Assembly (NCBI GenBank): GCA_900468285.1
Contig: UBTF01000003.1
Span: 62,001-126,000, forward strand
Length of the DNA stretch: 64,000 nt
From: Hyphomicrobiales bacterium
Lineage (GTDB): Bacteria > Pseudomonadota > Alphaproteobacteria > Rhizobiales > Rhizobiaceae
Direction: 5' to 3'
Part shown: positions 26,954 through 35,979 of the stretch, in pieces
Layout of the letters: each line of letters opens with the position of its first letter
Position numbering within the stretch: the stretch's first letter is position 1
The notes under the pieces: model-generated
Databases searched by the model: none
What the model was told of the DNA's origin: nothing
The model's input: only the letters and a program-made list of their open reading frames with translations
Program-made: the position numbers and the translations under genes

Positions 26954-27982
26954 ATGTTGGCGATTCTCGCGGACGATTTGACCGGTGCGCTGGACTCGGC
27001 AGCACCGTTTGCCGCACGCGGGCTTCGCGCGGATGTTGCGCTTGACCTGAAGGCCGTGGCCGAAATCATCGCGGACAAGCCGGATGTCATTTCGATCAAC
27101 CTGAACACCCGCGAGATCAGCGCCGACGAGGCAAGGCTTGCCACGGCTGCAGCGATTGGCTTGTTGCCAGCCAGGACGCGTCTGTTCAAAAAAGTCGATT
27201 CCAGACTTAAGGGCAATATTGCCGCCGAGCTCGAGGCCATCCCATACTCCCGCGCACTTGTCGCACCTGCCATTCCGGCATTTGACCGGATTGTCGAGGC
27301 AGCGCATGTCAAAGGGCATGGTATTGATAAACCGATATCAATTGCGGAGTGTTTCGGGTCGCATTTTGCCCGTGTCGAAGCTCCAGATACGCTTTCTCAT
27401 GACGACATGGAAAATGCGCTTGCCGCAGCCGAAAACGACGGTACTGACCTTCTGATCGGGGCGCGCGGCCTTGCCGAGGCGCTTGCCTGCCGCATGACGG
27501 GAGGGGCAGTCCCGCAGAGGGCGATCGTGCCGCCTGGCCTAGCCATTTTCGTTATTGGCTCGCGCGACCCGATTACACTCGCGCAGATCGACGCACTGCG
27601 CGCGACGGGCGCGGTGAGTTATGTTGCAGCGCCAAACGGTCATATCTCTGGTGGCCTTGAAGCCAATGCTGCGCTGACATTGATACAGGCAACGCCGGGG
27701 CCCAATGAGACAACCCCGCAGGCGGTTGCTGACGCTCTAGGTGGCGGCCTTGGGGCCATTCTATCCAGGAATGACGCCACATTGCTTCTGTCTGGCGGTG
27801 CCACGGCAGATGCGGTGATGCGCAGCCTTGGAGTATCCCGGCTCCATCTCCATGGTGAATGCTTGCCGGGCTTGGGTGTTGCCTCCGAAAATGGGCGCTA
27901 TATCATAGCCAAATCAGGCGGGTTCGGCCATTCCGATACCCTTAAGATCATTGCAGAGATGGTTCTGCGGAAGGCAAGTTGA
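26954..27982 (+). CDS. Four-carbon acid sugar kinase family protein (DUF1537)
   Basis: The 342-residue protein shows the DUF1537 N-terminal mark MLAILADDLTGALDSAAPFA, then VFKKVDSRLKGNIAAEL-like residues near 76-92, and the C-terminal nucleotide-binding part with LLLSGGATADAV and KSGGFG. Known members phosphorylate D-threonate, D-erythronate or 2-oxo-tetronates with ATP. At 342 residues it is shorter than the typical 410-430. The GntR gene follows 3 bp downstream and a PdxA2-type gene is nearby, the same pairing as in the characterised DtnK/PdxA2 D-threonate route. The exact substrate is inferred. Confidence 0.85.
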   Translation: MLAILADDLTGALDSAAPFAARGLRADVALDLKAVAEIIADKPDVISINLNTREISADEARLATAAAIGLLPARTRLFKKVDSRLKGNIAAELEAIPYSRALVAPAIPAFDRIVEAAHVKGHGIDKPISIAECFGSHFARVEAPDTLSHDDMENALAAAENDGTDLLIGARGLAEALACRMTGGAVPQRAIVPPGLAIFVIGSRDPITLAQIDALRATGAVSYVAAPNGHISGGLEANAALTLIQATPGPNETTPQAVADALGGGLGAILSRNDATLLLSGGATADAVMRSLGVSRLHLHGECLPGLGVASENGRYIIAKSGGFGHSDTLKIIAEMVLRKAS

Positions 27983-27985
27983 GAC

Positions 27986-28687
27986 ATGGGACTGGAAGCC
28001 GGAATCGCTCGCAAAGGCCTTCCCGACATCGTGTTCGAACGCATGTTGCGGGCGATCAAATCAGGTGCCTATAAATCGGACGAGCGGCTGCCCACGGAAC
28101 ACGAACTTGCAGCCGAATTCGAGGTGTCCCGTCCGGTTGTTCGCGAGGCTCTCAAGCGCCTTCGCGACCAGGGTCTGATCTATTCCCGCCGTGGTGCGGG
28201 GAGTTTTGTCCGCTCTGTGGGCTTAAGGCAGCCGCTCGGTTTCGGGCAACTGGAAAATGTCGCCGATCTCCTCAATTGCTATGAATTTCGCCTGACACTT
28301 GAGCCTGCCGCCGCCGCCGCGGCAGCCAGCCGCCATGATGCTGAAAGTCTTAAAGCCATCAGGCAAGCGTTGGAACTGCTCCGCGATGCGACCAACAGAC
28401 AATCGCACCGCGAAGATGCTGACTTCCAATTTCACCTTGCTATCGCGCGCGCTGCGCAAAACACCTATTTCTCGACAGCCATGGAAGCCCTGAAAGACCA
28501 TATTGCCGTGGGAATGAAATTTCACGGTGCTTCGATCAGACGGGAGGCCTCCGGGTTAACCCGTGTTTTTGGCGAGCATGAGGCTATCGCCAACGCAATT
28601 GCGGATCGGCGGGAAGAGGATGCGCGAAGGCTTATGTTCGAGCACCTACAGGGATCGCGTGGAAGGCTTTTTCAGGCGTCGCAATAG
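27986..28687 (+). CDS. GntR-family (FCD) transcriptional regulator
   Basis: The 233-residue protein has the winged helix LPTEHELAAEFEVSRPVVREALKRLRDQGLIYSRRGAGSFV at about 32-72, and an FCD ligand-binding domain with FQFHLAIARAAQN. It is translated from the same message as the acid-sugar kinase (3-bp gap) and is the likely regulator of the kinase and of the convergent dehydrogenase/sialidase-like genes. Its ligand is probably an acid sugar or its phosphate. Confidence 0.88.
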   Translation: MGLEAGIARKGLPDIVFERMLRAIKSGAYKSDERLPTEHELAAEFEVSRPVVREALKRLRDQGLIYSRRGAGSFVRSVGLRQPLGFGQLENVADLLNCYEFRLTLEPAAAAAAASRHDAESLKAIRQALELLRDATNRQSHREDADFQFHLAIARAAQNTYFSTAMEALKDHIAVGMKFHGASIRREASGLTRVFGEHEAIANAIADRREEDARRLMFEHLQGSRGRLFQASQ

Positions 28688-28729
28688 TCTGTCGCTGATT
28701 CACGAGACTGCACGAACTGACAGATTGAA

Positions 28730-28751
28730 GGGCAGCGAGACCGCGCTGCCC
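28730..28751. terminator. Bidirectional hairpin between convergent genes
   Basis: GGGCAGCG (28730-28737) and CGCTGCCC (28744-28751) form a perfect 8-bp stem with a 6-nt loop, between the GntR stop (28687) and the iron alcohol dehydrogenase stop (28764). No clear U-run follows. Confidence 0.55.
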
Positions 28752-28763
28752 CGATGGTTCGCG

Positions 28764-29885
28764 TCAGAAACTGGCTCTATAGATACCAAGAACGTCATCA
28801 ACGCTCATATCGGCCGGATTATTGTCCATCAACCGACGGATGGCGTGGGCATCCTCAGCGTAGCGGGACAGATCGTTTTCCGTCGCGCCATGCCGGGCAA
28901 GCGACATTTCTATTCCGAGATCGCCACAGAACGCCAAGGCGGCGTCACGTAACTGCGCCTGAGAAAGGCCACTCCCAAGACCGAGCGCCTCGGCAACTTC
29001 TGCTGTCTTTGCCGAAACGACTGGGTGGTTGAAGGCGAGGACGTGCGGAAACACGATGGCATTGGCTAGACCATGCGGCAGGTGCAGCAGCGTTCCAAGC
29101 GGATAAGCAATGGCATGACCTGCCGCCGTATTGACGGGCCCGAGGCAAATGCCGCCATAATAGGAGGCCAGCAGCAAGCCCTCGCGCGCCTCACGATCCG
29201 ACCCGTCACGCACCGCTCGGCCCAGATATTTCCCAACGAGGTGAAAGCCCATCCTGGCGAAGCCATCGATCATGGGATGCGCACGCTTGTTGGTAAAAGC
29301 TTCGACACAATGCGCCATCGCGTCCACGCCAGTTGCAGCTGTGACCGCTGGCGGTACGGAATAGGTCAGCTCGGGATCTAGAACTGCGAGATCGGCAATC
29401 AGATGCGGGCTTTCAACCGCGATCTTGTTGCCCTTGACCGGATCGGTGATCAGCGAGCGGATGCCCGCTTCGGAACCTGTACCCGCAGTGGTGGCGATCT
29501 GCGCCAGCCGCGTGCGCCGGCCAGCCACCCTGTTGGGTCCTGCGACATCTGCGAGCGTCTGCTCACCATCCCACATCGCTGCCACCAGCTTGGCCACATC
29601 CATGACAGAACCTCCACCCAGGCCTATCACCAAATCCGGCTTGGCCGTACGTGCTGCCGCAAGTGCCGCATCGAGCGTCGAGATTTCCGGTTCGCCCGGA
29701 ATAGCATCAAACAAAGCGACTTTGCCCGGTAGCTTCAGGCGCTCAACGAAGTTGCCCGTGATCGGTGAGGCGATGACCAGCGTCGACGAGACTTCGCCGA
29801 CCCAGTTGGAGACGTCTCCGATCGTTCCGGCACCGACGATCAGCCGTTTTGGCTGATGCAGGGTAATGACTGGGGTGCTGGTCAT
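28764..29885 (-). CDS. Iron-containing alcohol dehydrogenase
   Basis: The 373-residue group III dehydrogenase has the NAD-binding [12 protein letters not shown] and the metal-binding residues in [19 protein letters not shown] and HLPHG. Family members reduce short aldehydes, lactaldehyde or maleylacetate. The start overlaps the stop of the PdxA2-like gene by 4 bp, so the two are coupled and probably act in one pathway. A possible role is reducing an aldehyde formed from the acid sugar; this is inference. Confidence 0.88.
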   Translation of the reverse strand: MTSTPVITLHQPKRLIVGAGTIGDVSNWVGEVSSTLVIASPITGNFVERLKLPGKVALFDAIPGEPEISTLDAALAAARTAKPDLVIGLGGGSVMDVAKLVAAMWDGEQTLADVAGPNRVAGRRTRLAQIATTAGTGSEAGIRSLITDPVKGNKIAVESPHLIADLAVLDPELTYSVPPAVTAATGVDAMAHCVEAFTNKRAHPMIDGFARMGFHLVGKYLGRAVRDGSDREAREGLLLASYYGGICLGPVNTAAGHAIAYPLGTLLHLPHGLANAIVFPHVLAFNHPVVSAKTAEVAEALGLGSGLSQAQLRDAALAFCGDLGIEMSLARHGATENDLSRYAEDAHAIRRLMDNNPADMSVDDVLGIYRASF

Positions 29886-30847
29886 GCCTGCGCTCCCTTG
29901 GAAGTGCTGCCAGCCACAAGCTTGCGGGCATAGGCGATGGCGGACAACATATTGCCGTGGTTGGCGATGCCCTTGCCGGCGATGTCGAAAGCCGTGCCGT
30001 GATCCACAGAGGTACGGTCGATTGTCAAATCAACGGAAACATTAACCGCCGTATCGAAAGCGACGAGCTTGATCGGAATATGTCCCTGGTCATGATACTG
30101 CGCCACAACGAGATCGAACCCGCCGGAATAGGCGCGGTGAAACACCGTGTCAGCGGAAATCGGACCATAGGCATCAATGCCTTCGGCGCGAGCGGCAGCC
30201 ACTGCGGGCGCGATCTGGTCGTCGTCCTCCGTGCCGAAAAGGCCATTTTCACCGCAATGGGGGTTGATGCCGGCAACAGCGATACGCGGGCGCTCGTAGC
30301 CGGTGCGCTTCAGATGCTCGTTGCCAGCCTTGATGGTAGCCAGAACCCGTTCCGTCGTTGCCCGGCGGATCGCCTCCTGCAACGATACGTGGGTGGATAC
30401 GTGGATAACCTTCAACTTTTCCGAGGCCAGCAGCATATAGGCGGCGGCTGATTTGGTAAGGCTGCGCAACATGCCCGTGTGGCCATCATAATGGTGGCCT
30501 GCGAGATTGAGCGCTTCCTTGTTGATGGGGGCCGTGACGATGCAGCCGATCTTCCCGGCTTCGGCATCGCGCACTGCCTTTTCGATAAAGCGGAACGCAG
30601 CGTCACCGGCGACAGGCGAGAGCTGCCCCCAGGTCAGCGGCGCACCCTCGACAGGCAAATCGACAACGTAAGGCGCCAGATCTATGTCGACATTCAGCGC
30701 CTTGCGAGCCGCTTCCAGGGTGGGCAGATTGCCATAGATGCGGGTGGCGGTGCGGTTCGCTTCATCCATCTCGGCCAGCGCCCGTACCGTGATTTCAGGC
30801 CCTACGCCGCATGGGTCGCCCATGGTGATGCCAATGATATTGCTCAT
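29882..30847 (-). CDS. PdxA2-type 4-phospho-acid-sugar dehydrogenase (decarboxylating)
   Basis: The 321-residue protein is a PdxA homologue. It shows [13 protein letters not shown], the metal histidine region [23 protein letters not shown] and [13 protein letters not shown]. PdxA2 enzymes oxidise and decarboxylate D-threonate 4-phosphate or D-erythronate 4-phosphate to dihydroxyacetone phosphate. The catabolic reading, rather than vitamin B6 synthesis, is supported by the nearby DUF1537 kinase and the coupled alcohol dehydrogenase. A true PdxA cannot be excluded by sequence alone. The gap to the upstream sialidase-like gene is 3 bp. Confidence 0.87.
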   Translation of the reverse strand: MSNIIGITMGDPCGVGPEITVRALAEMDEANRTATRIYGNLPTLEAARKALNVDIDLAPYVVDLPVEGAPLTWGQLSPVAGDAAFRFIEKAVRDAEAGKIGCIVTAPINKEALNLAGHHYDGHTGMLRSLTKSAAAYMLLASEKLKVIHVSTHVSLQEAIRRATTERVLATIKAGNEHLKRTGYERPRIAVAGINPHCGENGLFGTEDDDQIAPAVAAARAEGIDAYGPISADTVFHRAYSGGFDLVVAQYHDQGHIPIKLVAFDTAVNVSVDLTIDRTSVDHGTAFDIAGKGIANHGNMLSAIAYARKLVAGSTSKGAQA

Positions 30848-30850
30848 GAT

Positions 30851-32041
30851 TTATCTCCCGTCTGCCGCATGTGCCCAGCCCGGAGCCAGACGAACATATT
30901 TGATAGCGCGCCGATAATAGGTGTAGGCGATGTGAAGCGAGCCATCGGCTCCCTCAAGAAGCCACGGATAGGACATTTCCTTGTTGTGGCCATCGATCGA
31001 GTTGTTCGAAAGGCAGGTGCCCGGCCCATCTTCGATGGTGATCCGCTGCGGAAAGCTTTTTGCGGCATCGCTGGAAATGCAGACGCTGACAGGCGCGCGC
31101 GGCACACCCCAGATGGGCACGCAACCGCCATCGGGGTCGGCATCGGGCCGGTCGTCATCTTCGCCCAGCTCATCATAAAGCGAGGCGCGTCGGTCGCTCG
31201 ACATATCGGCATTGATGGGATTGCAGATCATCGCGATGCGGCCATGGTGCAGACGGATCGCGGCGATAGAGGAATTGTTGTTGGGCACATCCGTTGGCTG
31301 AGGTTGCGACCACGTGCGGCCGCCATCAACACTTTCCGTGCGATAGACGAAATCGGCCTGACGACGGCGAAACACCGCTGCCAGCTTTTCATCCCCGATG
31401 GAGACAGGGCTCATATGCACACAGCCAGTAGACTGGGCGACATCCTCCAGACGCCAGGTCTTGCCGCCATCTTCGGAAATGCCAACCGCAGCACGGTCAT
31501 GACTGCCGTTCCATTTCTGGCCTGGACGCTGGATGCACCGGAAGATCGGCAAAAGCCACGCGCCGTCATCGCGGATCGTGAGCGGCGCACGGACAAAGCA
31601 ACCGCGCGGCAGGTCGAGATATCGTCCTTCACCCGCTGTCAGTTTGGTAGGATCCGACGCGTCGCGCGAAACCTGCGCCATGCGGATACGGCATTCATCC
31701 TGATTACCGGATGGCTGCGACGTGTGGAACAAATACAGTGTCTTGTCGGGTGCCGAAAACAAAACCGGGTTCTGCTCGGAGTGATCGGGATCGAAGCTGA
31801 GCCGCTGCGGCTCGCCCCATTGATCGGACCCTGCCGTGAGAACTGACGCGAAGATGGAAATATCCGACTTTCCTTCCAGCGTGCCACCGAACCAGGCGCA
31901 GATGAGCGCGCCATCATCGGCAAGATGCAGGAAGGATGCATGGTTCTGAATCATGGGCGAGGCCAACACGGCTTCGTGTCGCCCCTTTCCAGCAGCTTCA
32001 ACCTTGCCGGTCATGACGGTTGCAATCATTTCAGGCGTCAT
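30851..32041 (-). CDS. Sialidase-like (BNR/Asp-box beta-propeller) protein, cytoplasmic
   Basis: The 396-residue protein starts with no signal peptide. Two good Asp-boxes (SxDxGxTW) are visible, SEDGGKTW (189-196) and SVDGGRTW (237-244), plus a worn one near SSDAAKSF, which defines a sialidase-type beta-propeller. The N-terminal NHASFLHLADDGALICAWFGG resembles bacterial exo-sialidase-like proteins of sugar-acid operons. It is the first gene of an operon with PdxA2 and iron dehydrogenase, divergent from a dipeptide-class ABC transporter. The function is probably hydrolysis or rearrangement of an imported acidic glycoside inside the cell; the substrate is unknown. Confidence 0.75.
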   Translation of the reverse strand: MTPEMIATVMTGKVEAAGKGRHEAVLASPMIQNHASFLHLADDGALICAWFGGTLEGKSDISIFASVLTAGSDQWGEPQRLSFDPDHSEQNPVLFSAPDKTLYLFHTSQPSGNQDECRIRMAQVSRDASDPTKLTAGEGRYLDLPRGCFVRAPLTIRDDGAWLLPIFRCIQRPGQKWNGSHDRAAVGISEDGGKTWRLEDVAQSTGCVHMSPVSIGDEKLAAVFRRRQADFVYRTESVDGGRTWSQPQPTDVPNNNSSIAAIRLHHGRIAMICNPINADMSSDRRASLYDELGEDDDRPDADPDGGCVPIWGVPRAPVSVCISSDAAKSFPQRITIEDGPGTCLSNNSIDGHNKEMSYPWLLEGADGSLHIAYTYYRRAIKYVRLAPGWAHAADGR

Positions 32042-32392
32042 TTTGGCCTCCTCTTACAACCACGAAAATCATCAAATTTGCAAAGTTGTCAAGTTTGAAA
32101 AATCTTGTCAGTTGCAAACTAAAGGGCGTTTTGTCGTCATAAATAATTGTAAATATTGTATTTTATATGTCTGTATTTTGCACAAATAGAGCGAAACAAA
32201 TAATTAATTTGACAAACTTGTCGAGAAATTCCATGTTCAGCGTCAGCCCAGTTAAGGCGCCGTCGGGCAATGATACGTCTACGATGGCGCGCAGGGTTTC
32301 ACGGAGGAATGCTTTCAAACCGCGCAGCAGTCATGCCGTCGCGAGGTGAAGATCAAGCGGTGCGACCAGCACCCACAAGGGAGGAGAATGAC
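32042..32392. promoter_or_regulatory. Divergent control region with repeated TTGTCA-type palindromes
   Basis: This AT-rich 350-bp region separates the sialidase-like operon from the ABC transporter operon. It holds CAAAGTTGTCAAGTTTG (32081-32097), TTGTCAGTTGCAA (32105-32117) and TTGACAAACTTGTCGA (32209-32224), each partly palindromic around TTG-N-CAA or GACAA-NN-TTGTC. They look like operator copies for one of the GntR regulators, governing both directions. Confidence 0.5.
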
Positions 32393-33910
32393 ATGAAAAC
32401 CTCGCGTCTTTTCGGAGCTGTTCTGGGTTCCGTTCTCGCATTCGGGCCCGGCATCGCGCCGGCCAACGCCGCCTCGACAGACATCAAGATCGTTTTGCCT
32501 GAGGAGGCCGACCTGCTTGAGCCCTGCATGGCGACGCGCTCCAATATCGGCCGCGTCATCATGGAAAATGTCAGCGAAACGCTGACCGAGCTCGATGTCC
32601 GCGGGAAGAAAGGCGTCATGCCGCGCCTGGCAGAAAAATGGGAACAGACAGGCGATGGCGTCTGGCGGTTCCATTTGCGTCAGAATGTGAAATTCTCCGA
32701 TGGCAAGACGTTCGGTGCCAAGGATGTCAAATACAGCTTTGACCGCATTTTCAGCGACAAGAATATTTGCGAGTCGCGCCGCTATTTCGGGGGCATGAAG
32801 TTCGACGTGAAGGTGGTTGACGAAAACACCATCGATTTCAAGGTTGACCCGGTTCAGCCGATCCTGCCTCTGCTGCTGTCGCTCGTTACCATTGTTCCAG
32901 AGGGAACGCCGCTGGAATTCGTGCGCGAGCCTGTTGGCACCGGCCCTTACAAGCTGTCCAACTGGACGCCGGGCCAGCAGATCGTTCTCGAAGCCCGTGA
33001 CGATTACTGGGGCAAGAAGCCTGCAGTAACGAAGGCAACCTATCTGTTCCGTGCCGATCCGGCCGTTCGCGCCGCCATGGTTCAAGCCGGTGAAGCCGAT
33101 CTGGCGCCTTCGATTGCCCAGGTGGATGCCACCAACGACAAGACAGACTTTTCCTATCTCGACAGTGAAACCGTCTACTTGCGCCTTGATGGCAACGTAG
33201 CGCCACTTAACGACGTTCGCGTTCGCAAGGCGCTGAACCTTGCCATCGACCGGCAGGCCTTTATCGGCACGCTCGTTCCGCAGGATGCCGTGCTTGCAAC
33301 AGCTTTGGTGCCGCCAACCACGCTTGGCTGGAACCCTGACGTCAAGGTCTTTCCTTATGATCCGGATCAGGCAAAGAAGCTGCTGGAAGAAGCGAAGGCT
33401 GCTGGCGTTCCGGTCGACACGCCTATCACCATCATTGCCCGCACAGCCAATTTCCCGAATGTGACGGAAATCATGGAAGCCGTGCAGGCGCAGTTGCAGG
33501 AAGTTGGCTTCAAGGTCGAGCTTCGTTTCGTCGAAGTGGCGGAGCACGAGGTCTATTATTCCAAGCCGTTCAAGGAGGGTCGCGGTCCACAGATCGTCGC
33601 TGCCATGCACGACAATTCCAAGGGCGACCCATCGTTTACGATGTTCTTCAAATATGACAGCAAGGGCACGCAGTCCGGTTTCGCCGACAAGAAGGTCGAT
33701 GATCTGATCGCCCGCGCCTCTGCTGCCACTGGTGAAGATCGTGCAAAACTCTGGTCGCAACTCATGGCTTACGTCCATGACGATCTGGTTGCCGATGTCC
33801 TCCTGTTCCACATGGTCGGTTATTCGCGGGTGTCGGAACGCCTGGATTTCAAACCAACCATCGCCACCAACTCCATGTTGCAGCTCTCTGAGATCGGCCT
33901 CAAGCAGTAA
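32393..33910 (+). CDS. ABC transporter substrate-binding protein, peptide/nickel (family 5) class
   Basis: The 505-residue periplasmic protein has a signal peptide (MKTSRLFGAVLGSVLAFGPG, cut after APANA) and the family-5 blocks ITLTEL-like start, KFSDGKTFGAKDVKYSFDRI, EPVGTGPYKLSNW and VRKALNLAIDRQAFI. This class carries peptides, but also sialic acid (the SatABCD type), sugars and opines. A GGGAGGAG site lies 5-12 bp before ATG 32393; the longer open frame is rejected. It is followed by two permeases, a fused ATPase and an aldolase gene. Confidence 0.9.
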   Translation: MKTSRLFGAVLGSVLAFGPGIAPANAASTDIKIVLPEEADLLEPCMATRSNIGRVIMENVSETLTELDVRGKKGVMPRLAEKWEQTGDGVWRFHLRQNVKFSDGKTFGAKDVKYSFDRIFSDKNICESRRYFGGMKFDVKVVDENTIDFKVDPVQPILPLLLSLVTIVPEGTPLEFVREPVGTGPYKLSNWTPGQQIVLEARDDYWGKKPAVTKATYLFRADPAVRAAMVQAGEADLAPSIAQVDATNDKTDFSYLDSETVYLRLDGNVAPLNDVRVRKALNLAIDRQAFIGTLVPQDAVLATALVPPTTLGWNPDVKVFPYDPDQAKKLLEEAKAAGVPVDTPITIIARTANFPNVTEIMEAVQAQLQEVGFKVELRFVEVAEHEVYYSKPFKEGRGPQIVAAMHDNSKGDPSFTMFFKYDSKGTQSGFADKKVDDLIARASAATGEDRAKLWSQLMAYVHDDLVADVLLFHMVGYSRVSERLDFKPTIATNSMLQLSEIGLKQ

Positions 33911-33919
33911 GCATCAAAA

Positions 33920-33969
33920 GGCACCATCCTACCCCTGATCGATCATCATCAGGTCGGGAGGGTGGTGCC
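33920..33969 (+). other. Long intergenic hairpin between binding-protein and permease genes
   Basis: GGCACCATCCTACCCCTGAT (33920-33939) pairs imperfectly with the matching arm at 33948-33969, giving a stem of about 20 bp with small bulges and an 8-nt loop. It lies 10 bp after the stop codon and lacks a U-run. Such hairpins commonly protect the binding-protein mRNA 3' end, giving more binding protein than permease. Confidence 0.6.
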
Positions 33970-34102
33970 CGTCAACAAGGGTCAGGGCGGCACGCATCCC
34001 GTTGCCATCCTGTCCATTCAACAAGAGGGCGATTGATCGTCCTGTCGATGTGAAGTGGACGGCGCAATGCCAGTCGCCCATTCCAGCTTGATCGAGGTCT
34101 CA

Positions 34103-35017
34103 ATGCTCAGATTCATCCGCAAACGCGCCCTCGCCAGCCTTATCTCGCTGATAGGGCTTCTGATCATGGTGTTTTTTCTCTCCCGCCTCACGGGCGACCC
34201 CGCTTCCTTGTTTCTTCCTGTGGAAGCCTCCGCTGAAATGAAGGCCGAGTTTCGGGCGCTGCATGGGCTGGACCAGCCACTCCTCGTTCAATTTGTGCAA
34301 TATGTCGGCAACGTCATGACCGGCGATCTCGGCGAAAGCCTGCGCAAAGCCCGCCCCGCTCTCGACGTCGTTCTGGAAGCTTTTACCTGGACGCTGTGGC
34401 TTGCCGTTATCACGATGACGCTGGTTACCGTCTGTGCCATCGTCGTCGGGTCGCTGGCCGCGTTCCGCACCGGCGGTTTCTTCGATCGCTTTTCCTCGAT
34501 GGTGTCGCTGATCGGGGCGTCAGTGCCTGATTTCTGGCTTGCCATCGTTGCCATCGTCGTGTTCGCCATCCAGCTCTCCTGGCTGCCAACCTCAGGCACC
34601 GGCACATTCTCCCACTGGATTTTGCCGATCTGCGTTCTCTTCGTTCGCCCCTTCGGCATCATCGTGCAGGTCGTGCGCGGATCGATGATCTCGGCGCTAT
34701 CCTCCGCCTACGTCAAGACGGCCCGCGCCAAGGGCGTAAAATCCGGCCCGATCATTTTCATCCACGCACTGCGCAATGCGATGCTGCCCGTGATAACCGT
34801 CATCGGCGACCAGGCTGCGAGCCTGCTCAATGGCGCTGTCGTCATCGAAACGATCTTCGGCTTTCCCGGCGTCGGCAAGCTGATGATCGACAGTATTCTA
34901 CAGCGTGACTTCAACGTCGTGCTGGCGGCAATCCTTGTCACCGCTTTCGCAATTTTCCTCATGAACCTCGTGATCGACCTGGCCTATGCTTTGCTCGATC
35001 CGCGCATTCGCTACTGA
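34103..35017 (+). CDS. ABC transporter permease, DppB class
   Basis: The 304-residue membrane protein has about six helices, the N-terminal domain of DppB/OppB type (FIRKRALASLISLIGLLIMVFFL, then LTGDPASLFL), and the EAA coupling loop in AYVKTARAKGVKSGP. It forms the channel with the DppC-type protein encoded 8 bp downstream. ATG 34103 is preferred, with GAGG upstream; the frame also opens at 34055. Confidence 0.9.
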   Translation: MLRFIRKRALASLISLIGLLIMVFFLSRLTGDPASLFLPVEASAEMKAEFRALHGLDQPLLVQFVQYVGNVMTGDLGESLRKARPALDVVLEAFTWTLWLAVITMTLVTVCAIVVGSLAAFRTGGFFDRFSSMVSLIGASVPDFWLAIVAIVVFAIQLSWLPTSGTGTFSHWILPICVLFVRPFGIIVQVVRGSMISALSSAYVKTARAKGVKSGPIIFIHALRNAMLPVITVIGDQAASLLNGAVVIETIFGFPGVGKLMIDSILQRDFNVVLAAILVTAFAIFLMNLVIDLAYALLDPRIRY

Positions 35018-35025
35018 GGATCGAC

Positions 35026-35979
35026 ATGATCATGGCCTCTCAATCTCCCAAAACCGCCGATAACGGCATGGTAAAAGAACCCGTCACCGAAGAAGCGAGC
35101 GCCATCGTGCGTATGGCGCGCATGCTGTGGGCAGACAAGTTTGCACTCTGTGCCGCAATATTCCTCGTCGTCGTGATAATCCTTGCGATCATCGGCCCCA
35201 CCTTGCTCAATGAGCTCGCCACCAAACAGAACCTGAGAGGCCGCAACCTCGCGCCCTTCGATTTCAGCCGCGAATGGTTCATGTGGCTCGGTGCAGATGC
35301 GCTGGGGCGTCCGCTCTGGCCACGCATCATCGTTGCCACCCAGAACACCATCCTGGTCGCGGCTGGTGCCGTCTTCATCTCTGCCGTTGTTGGTACACTG
35401 CTGGGATTGATAGCCGGCTTTTCATCGCAGCGCACAAGCCAGATCATCATGCGGCTTGCAGACGTCATCATGTCCTTCCCCTCCCTGCTGGTTGCTGTGA
35501 TCGTACTTTACATTCTCGGTTCTTCGATCCTCAACCTGATGCTGGTCCTGTCGATTACGCGTATTCCCGTCTATCTTCGCACCACTCGCGCAGAAGTCAT
35601 GGAAATCCGCAGCCGCATGTTCGTGCAGGCGGCACGCGTCATGGGCGCTTCTTCAAAGCGCATTCTGTTTCGCCATATCCTGCCCGTTGTTCTGCCGACG
35701 CTGACGACCCTGGCGACGCTGGATTTTGCCTATGTCATGCTGGCGGAAAGCGCCCTTTCCTTTCTGGGCATTGGCATTCAGCCGCCGGAGATTACCTGGG
35801 GTCTGATGATCAGTCAGGGCCGTCAGTATCTTACCAATGCCTGGTGGCTGTCTTTCTGGCCCGGTTTGGCGATCATCCTGACCACGCTATCGCTCAACCT
35901 TCTGTCCAACTGGCTGCGTATCGCGCTTGATCCCGTCCAGCGCTGGCGCCTGGAAATGAAAGGACCGAAACATGGCTGA
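35026..35979 (+). CDS. ABC transporter permease, DppC class
   Basis: The 317-residue membrane protein has the DppC N-terminal domain and GTDxxGRD-like residues (LGADALGRPLWPRII), plus the EAA loop MFVQAARVMGASSKRILFRHILP. It pairs with the DppB-type permease. A TGAGG site precedes ATG 35026; ATG 35032 is an alternative start. Its 3' end overlaps the ATPase gene by 8 bp. Confidence 0.9.
   Translation: MIMASQSPKTADNGMVKEPVTEEASAIVRMARMLWADKFALCAAIFLVVVIILAIIGPTLLNELATKQNLRGRNLAPFDFSREWFMWLGADALGRPLWPRIIVATQNTILVAAGAVFISAVVGTLLGLIAGFSSQRTSQIIMRLADVIMSFPSLLVAVIVLYILGSSILNLMLVLSITRIPVYLRTTRAEVMEIRSRMFVQAARVMGASSKRILFRHILPVVLPTLTTLATLDFAYVMLAESALSFLGIGIQPPEITWGLMISQGRQYLTNAWWLSFWPGLAIILTTLSLNLLSNWLRIALDPVQRWRLEMKGPKHG

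Noticed and set aside
30479..31846. A 455-codon open frame on the plus strand
   Set aside because: It is antisense to the PdxA2-like and sialidase-like genes, which carry their family motifs and are tightly spaced in an operon.
32315..33811. A 498-codon open frame on the minus strand
   Set aside because: It lies opposite the ABC binding-protein gene, which has a signal peptide, ribosome site and family motifs. The translated minus frame has no recognisable domain.
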